Below are positions 59,601 through 64,000 of a stretch of DNA of 64,000 nucleotides, one piece after another. The notes beneath the pieces were generated by a model. The model made no database searches, was not told where the DNA came from, and saw only the letters and a program-made list of their open reading frames with translations. A program made the position numbers and the translations under genes. Within the stretch, counting starts at the first letter, position 1. Each line of letters begins with the position of its first letter. Origin of the DNA: Botrytis cinerea B05.10. Taxonomy: Eukaryota; Ascomycota; Leotiomycetes; Helotiales; Sclerotiniaceae. The stretch lies in contig NC_037313.1 of NCBI RefSeq assembly GCF_000143535.2, positions 627,501-691,500 on the forward strand, given 5' to 3'.

Positions 59601-61540
59601 GAAAGTCGCATGACTTAAATTCACGTACGAGTACACTTGGGTTACAACTTTGCCCGTGAACTTTTCATCGGTTTTTTCACCACCTAATTATGATATTGAA
59701 GACTATTCGTTAACATCTCAGATAGATGTTGTTGCGTCTGCAACATACTGGACATTGCATGCAAATGCCAGTGTATTGACAAAGCACAACCTTTTGAAAT
59801 GTCATTCCATATCCCACCCACATATTCCAATCCATTATCGACAACATGCACCTTCGGAGATATAGATTTATAACATTTCTTGGCTTGCCTCGAGACATCT
59901 TCACAGACGGACCCTTCAGATGTTGCGAACCAAGCCCACATGCACGGGAATACATCCGATACACAGAAATACGACACCGAAGCCCTTTCACCCTTCATTC
60001 AGCCCCTTCATCTTACCCGAGAAGGGTCTTTTTCTTGTATCGTATAATCACGGATGAGAATCATACGATACAATGTACTTTCCAATCGAATTGCGAAATT
60101 TCAATATGCAGGCGACAAGAATTGGAACCACGATGTAAGTTTATGCAGGTACAGAGGTCTAGACTTGGGGTTCTACGAAAAATCCTAGTATGAATGGTTT
60201 TATGTATACCGATTGTTGGGTTTTGAAGCTTTCTTTTTGGGGGTCACCTCATGCTTCTCGTGCTCATGCATCAATAATTGAGCATTAGGAACTGCAAGTC
60301 GACCTCCCCCCCCCCACGCCAACATGCTTTTCAGGTTTATTTCAAGGGCTACATGACACATGTGCTTTCAAGTACCAAGCCTGATTTATCCCAGTTCCAG
60401 TAAGGGTGGAGGAAAAAATCAAAAGTAGTATAAGCACCGAAGTATCCCAACAACTGGTTCTCGCCCGTTCTAAACATGCTTCTCAACGACGTCGTTCTTG
60501 ATGTAGATCGAAGTTGTTTGGGAATCCATCCATACAGAATGTCTCGGTACTGGATCCCGATAGCAAGGTCTCTCGGTGTGCGCATCCGAATCCAACGACA
60601 TACGGAAGGTTCTCATGCGCAAAATCCCTGTTGAGTATATTCCCTGCTCAATTTTCTTTGTTCCAGGCGGAATCGGCCGGTCGAATTTCTACTGCATATA
60701 GAGAGTACTCTCAGTGGTGGGGTATCCTGAAAATTCTATCGAGTGAAGAGTTTTCATTATCATTATTTTCTTCATGTGTGATTATGTATGTTTTGGCGTT
60801 AGGGCTGGATGTCGATGGCAGTGGGGTCCCCAGTAGTTCGAGATTCCAACTTTTTAAAGTTGTAGCTGCACAATGGCGTAAGGAGAAGATTTTTCATATC
60901 GGTGGGGTTGACAGTGGGGGTAGATGTGTCATGGATAGATGTGTCATGGATAGATGCTTTGTGGACTTTTATTTGTGAATATGCTACAAGTACACAATGA
61001 AAATTGTGAGGAGGTTGTCGATGAGCCGACCTTCTGAAAAGACTAGATGCACGTGTAAGACGATCGAAGATGAGGGCTTCTTACTGGGATGATGGCTCCA
61101 CCGCAAGTGCATGGAATGAGTTAGTCAAGGTGAGTTTCGTTACCCAGTTGGCCCCGATGCTTTGATGATCCAGGCAATGAGATGATGACAGACATTCGTG
61201 GAGACACAACTGTTTAGTTTCAGCCTGTCTATCATCACTAGATCATTGTGTGCACTGGGCTCTACGTGGATGATGCAGAGCGTTAGCAAATTTGATCACA
61301 CCAGTAAATATCATGTAGTTGTATGATATTGGTCCTGCTGGAATACGAACATGCCCCCTTTAGAAATTCAAAGTACCCGGTTTGAAGCTTCATAACTGAG
61401 ATCAACTCTAATAATAAGACGACATAACAATGCCATTGTGAGATGGAGTCTAATCTATGTATGGAATAAGTATGACTTATGGAGCAAAAATACATACTAC
61501 CAGAAGGTAGGGGTCTATAGTAGTTAGCGTAAGACATACT
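56644..61540. other. Intergenic region, no supported gene
   Basis: 56644-57000 should contain the 3'-UTR of the preceding gene. The rest has short, overlapping frames in all directions without motifs, consistent splice patterns or family resemblance; the longest (60514-60978, +) is low-complexity at its end because of a 15-bp duplication, GTCATGGATAGATGT (about 60928-60957). Composition is ordinary (not RIP-like). Non-coding transcripts or lineage-specific small genes cannot be excluded. Confidence 0.55.
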
Positions 61541-61544
61541 GGAA

Positions 61545-61740
61545 ATATATTCTGAATTGCACCATCCAGATCAATGTCCACAATACAACAATCTGATCTA
61601 GACAGCAAAAGTCTTTTGGCCCCCTTATTAATGTCCATAGCATGTACACGTACGAAAGCCCGTTGAAATAGGGAAGAAATAGTTGGACCGTTTCCAAAAC
61701 AAGCGCAACTACCAAACAACTGCACAACGGTGCGAATGAT
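61545..61740 (-). pseudogene. Possible Rossmann-fold / short-chain dehydrogenase remnant
   Basis: The minus-strand frame reads IRTVVQLFGSCACFGNG, then SLFQRAFVRVHAMDINKGAK and CCIVDIDLDGAIQ. The order matches the start of a short-chain dehydrogenase: beta-1 with a Gly-rich loop, helix, beta-2 ending in Asp, then beta-3 with a (V/I)D(I/V)D. The Gly-rich loop is not canonical (TGxxxGIG is lost), and neither the catalytic Ser nor YxxxK is seen downstream. Upstream on the same strand, 62070-61942 is an open first-exon-like stretch (MEQVRSSILNLGGNF...) ending at GTAAGT, but I could not join the two. A decayed gene is the preferred reading; chance resemblance is possible. Confidence 0.3.
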
Positions 61741-62239
61741 TCACTGCCATTTTCCCTTGTGCTGGTGGAAGAAAGCCCTGCGAACATCCCCAATACTTGG
61801 ATTTGTTTAATACGCAACGAGAGAAGAGCAATGGGGGATTGAGACAAGCCCCTTGATAGAGCAAGGAACATCACAAGAGATGTGAGAAGTTCCATAATGC
61901 CAGAGTGATAAGTAATGAGATTCCAGAACAGTGATACTTACAGTCGATCTGAAAGTGTGAACTTCCTTGATCATTTCAGGCGACATAGTACTATTAGTGG
62001 ATCTATGTTGGCACTGAGACTCGAAAAAATTACCCCCAAGATTCAAGATGGAAGAACGCACTTGTTCCATGAGTTAGACTGATGCTATTCTGACCCTTCA
62101 TGCTACTTGTGTACTCACACAAAGGCTATTTAGCACCCCCGATTTGCTATATGTCCGTCTGAAGTTCTGAAAAGGCAGATCTTACCAGAAACCCAGTACC
62201 AATCACAATTTAGACGGTAAAACATGAGTCACTTCATTC

Positions 62240-63754
62240 CTACAACTCTTCCTCCTCCCCATCCTCATCATCCTCGTCGTCCCCAGCACCTCCACCCTCC
62301 CCATTCTCATCATCGTCCTCTTCACTATCGCTTGTGCCACTCCCTTCGCTTTCACCCTCGCTCCCTGGATCGTAATCTTCCTCATCTTCGTCCTCCTCAT
62401 CCATCGCTGCCTGTTCCGCTTCTTGGGCTGCCCTTTCTAACTCTCCCGCTTCCGCATTTCCTACAACGTTTCCTTCTTCATCCTTCATCACATTCACATT
62501 CAATCGCTTGGCTTTACGCTGTTCGGCCATACTCTTATCCTGTAATCCATATCTCTGTACATACTCGTTTATGCCAGCGAAATCTTCTTGATCTATCATT
62601 TGAAATTCCATTTCCTCGGTGGTGTCTTCGCCGCCTGAGACTGACATGTCAATGTCGAGTGAAAGGTTAAAGGTACGCTGTAATACGTTTGTGAAGGATA
62701 GTGCAGCAATGCGGTTGTGTGGTAAGAATAACAACGGCTTTTTATATCCCCACAGGATTCCAGTAGGCAGAAAAAACAAGTATCCGTCTTTGGATCCTCT
62801 GAATGCTTTGACATGCACCGCTTTCTCGCTTGGTCGATGACTTTGCTTGATTGCACTCGCAAAAAGCTTAGGGTCTGATTCAGTGATCTTGAGGGTATTG
62901 CCGACGGCCTTCAACCGGGTGGTAATAGCCCAGTTAAAAAGGGTCTTGTAGTCATCGGAAACAGCCGAAGCTGCTGAACTATCCGTTCCAGTGATAGTTC
63001 CTGATTTTGGCGCTCCATCGGTGATGGTAAAAACTAACGGTTCAGGTACAGGCTGTGCAGTTGCTGAAGGTTTGGAGGGTGATATAATAGAGTTCTTTGG
63101 GAAGAGTATGTAATTGTATTGTTTTTGCGTTTTCTCTGGGACTGGGAGACAAAATATATATTCTATGATACTAGTCAGCAAAGTTCCAGTAACTTAAGAG
63201 TACGAGGAGTACCAATGTCCTTCCAGGCATAGCTCATGCCAGACGCAGGTTCCTCAGAGGACGGCAATCGTGCATAGAGATGTGTTGATGTGAAACAAAG
63301 GGTGTATTTCTTGCGCTGCGGTATTACCACTGAGATCTCTTTTATCTCAAGCAAGACTGGATCTTCTCCAGTAGCAGGCGCACTCCCAACGCTGTTTGAT
63401 GTGCCATTTGTGCTATTCGGGATGCTTCGACTTGCGAGGCTCTCATCTATGCGACGTTTCTTTGAAGCCGGTTCTGATGCTTGCTGAGTTATTGTCTCGC
63501 AGACATGTAGGGAAATTTGATTAAATAGCTCGATGTATTCTGGACCAGCTATGCTTATAGGTTAGTTAGGATGTCAGAAATATCAATTCTTCCATGGTTG
63601 TTGGCGCGTTATTGCCTTTTCGTATATATTTATTTTTCTTGCAAGGCTGAGAGATATGTACTTTACCTTGTGATGCTGCCGCTATGGCGTTCTGTATATC
63701 TGGACGAGACTGGAAAGCCTTTTGTAGACTAGCTTGATCCAATTCAATACCCAT
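62240..63754 (-). CDS. RTT106: Histone chaperone Rtt106 (three exons)
   Basis: Exons (minus strand) are 63754-63667, about 63548-63214, and 63162-62240, for about 448 aa. The introns have donors GTAAAG and GTACTC and acceptors GCATAG and TCATAG; the first has a CTAACTAAC branch. Rtt106 binds H3-H4 acetylated on H3K56, deposits it in replication-coupled nucleosome assembly, and acts in silencing and histone-gene control in the nucleus. The N-terminal MGIELDQASLQKAFQSRPDI starts the dimerisation region. KKRR at about 59-62 may be a nuclear signal. The PH-like module includes LCFTSTHLYARLP, EYIFCLPVPEKTQKQYNYIL and HNRIAALSFTNVLQRTFNLS. The C-terminal ~75 residues are an Asp/Glu-rich tail, typical of histone chaperones. 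Length matches the yeast protein (455 aa). The frame of exon 2 near 63240 should be checked by one base. The gene converges on the 56.65-62.24 kb intergenic space. Confidence 0.92.
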
Positions 63755-64000
63755 ACTGGAATTCTGAGTGAATAAGTACGTGTATGAGTAGAGTATGAGT
63801 ATTAATGTGATAATATGTTGGGATTTTTTACGAGGCAACGCGAATCTTCCAGCATATGGAGAACGCGCTTGGGTGACAGACGGAGCCTTGTGATGATGTC
63901 AGGCTATGATGAGTTCTGATGCGAAGAGATTTGGTTTCTAAGGAGAACAAAACAAGCAATGTCAGCTATCTACCTAGGTGTTCTATAATCAATCAATCAT
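63755..64000 (-). promoter_or_regulatory. Upstream region of RTT106
   Basis: About 245 bp upstream of the start codon to the window edge. No clear TATA; a TACCTAGGTG sequence at 63971 is a one-mismatch relative of the palindrome that is frequent in the AT-rich block. Confidence 0.3.

Noticed and set aside
60514..60978. 154-codon plus-strand ORF
   Set aside because: No motif, no splice signals in keeping with neighbours, low-complexity end from a 15-bp duplication; looks like chance.
1..64000. CRISPR arrays, operons, bacterial-type promoters
   Set aside because: Spliced eukaryotic genes throughout; tandem repeats present are microsatellites or coding repeats without spacer structure.

Overview
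The window looks like a piece of a filamentous ascomycete chromosome, probably a leotiomycete close to Botrytis/Sclerotinia. The genes carry several short introns (about 50-200 nt) with GTRNGT donors, CTAAC-like branch points and YAG acceptors. A block of about 41 kb (roughly 3.75-45.05 kb) is extremely A+T-rich and lacks credible coding sequence. Its repeat copies differ mainly by C-to-T and G-to-A changes, as repeat-induced point mutation (RIP) produces. The genus is an inference: two degenerate 1.85-kb TA-flanked inverted-repeat elements match the size and target-site type of fungal Fot1/Flipper transposons.

Layout. (1) 1-428: right part of a RIP-altered copy of a TIR element (family D, ends CCCTGTGGTGGCA). 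(2) 0.43-3.7 kb: moderate-GC island with a broken cytidine deaminase fragment (+), exon-like remnants (-), and one intact-looking two-exon gene (-) for a polytopic membrane protein whose N-terminus is four tandem 28-residue units. (3) 3.75-45.05 kb: AT-rich, RIP-degraded graveyard of DNA transposons. Family A comprises two full-length 1.85-kb relics, two truncated ones and several roughly 0.42-kb MITEs with related TIRs. Families B and B' are MITEs with ATTACTCTCATGCC-type ends, and family C is MITEs of about 0.55 kb. There are also dispersed repeats, a MITE interrupted by a GC-hairpin-bearing insertion, and twelve exact copies of the palindrome TACCTAGGTA. (4) 45.05-46.77 kb: moderate-GC transition with gene debris. 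(5) 46770-47522: a 753-bp, little-mutated family D element. (6) 47.97-49.85 kb: ten-exon gene for a polynucleotide kinase 3'-phosphatase (PNKP/Pnk1). (7) 49.85-54.79 kb: intergenic, dense in microsatellites, including a probable 5'-UTR intron. (8) 54.79-56.64 kb: two-exon gene for a Ser-rich fungal protein of unknown function. (9) 56.65-62.24 kb: intergenic, with one possible Rossmann/SDR-like remnant. (10) 62.24-63.75 kb: RTT106 histone chaperone gene (-).

The three identified or conserved genes (DNA-end repair, a Ser-rich protein of unknown role, nucleosome assembly) are ordinary single genes, not a cluster. The unusual content lies in the AT-rich block and its edges. All intron-exon models are by eye; no similarity search or composition calculation was run.
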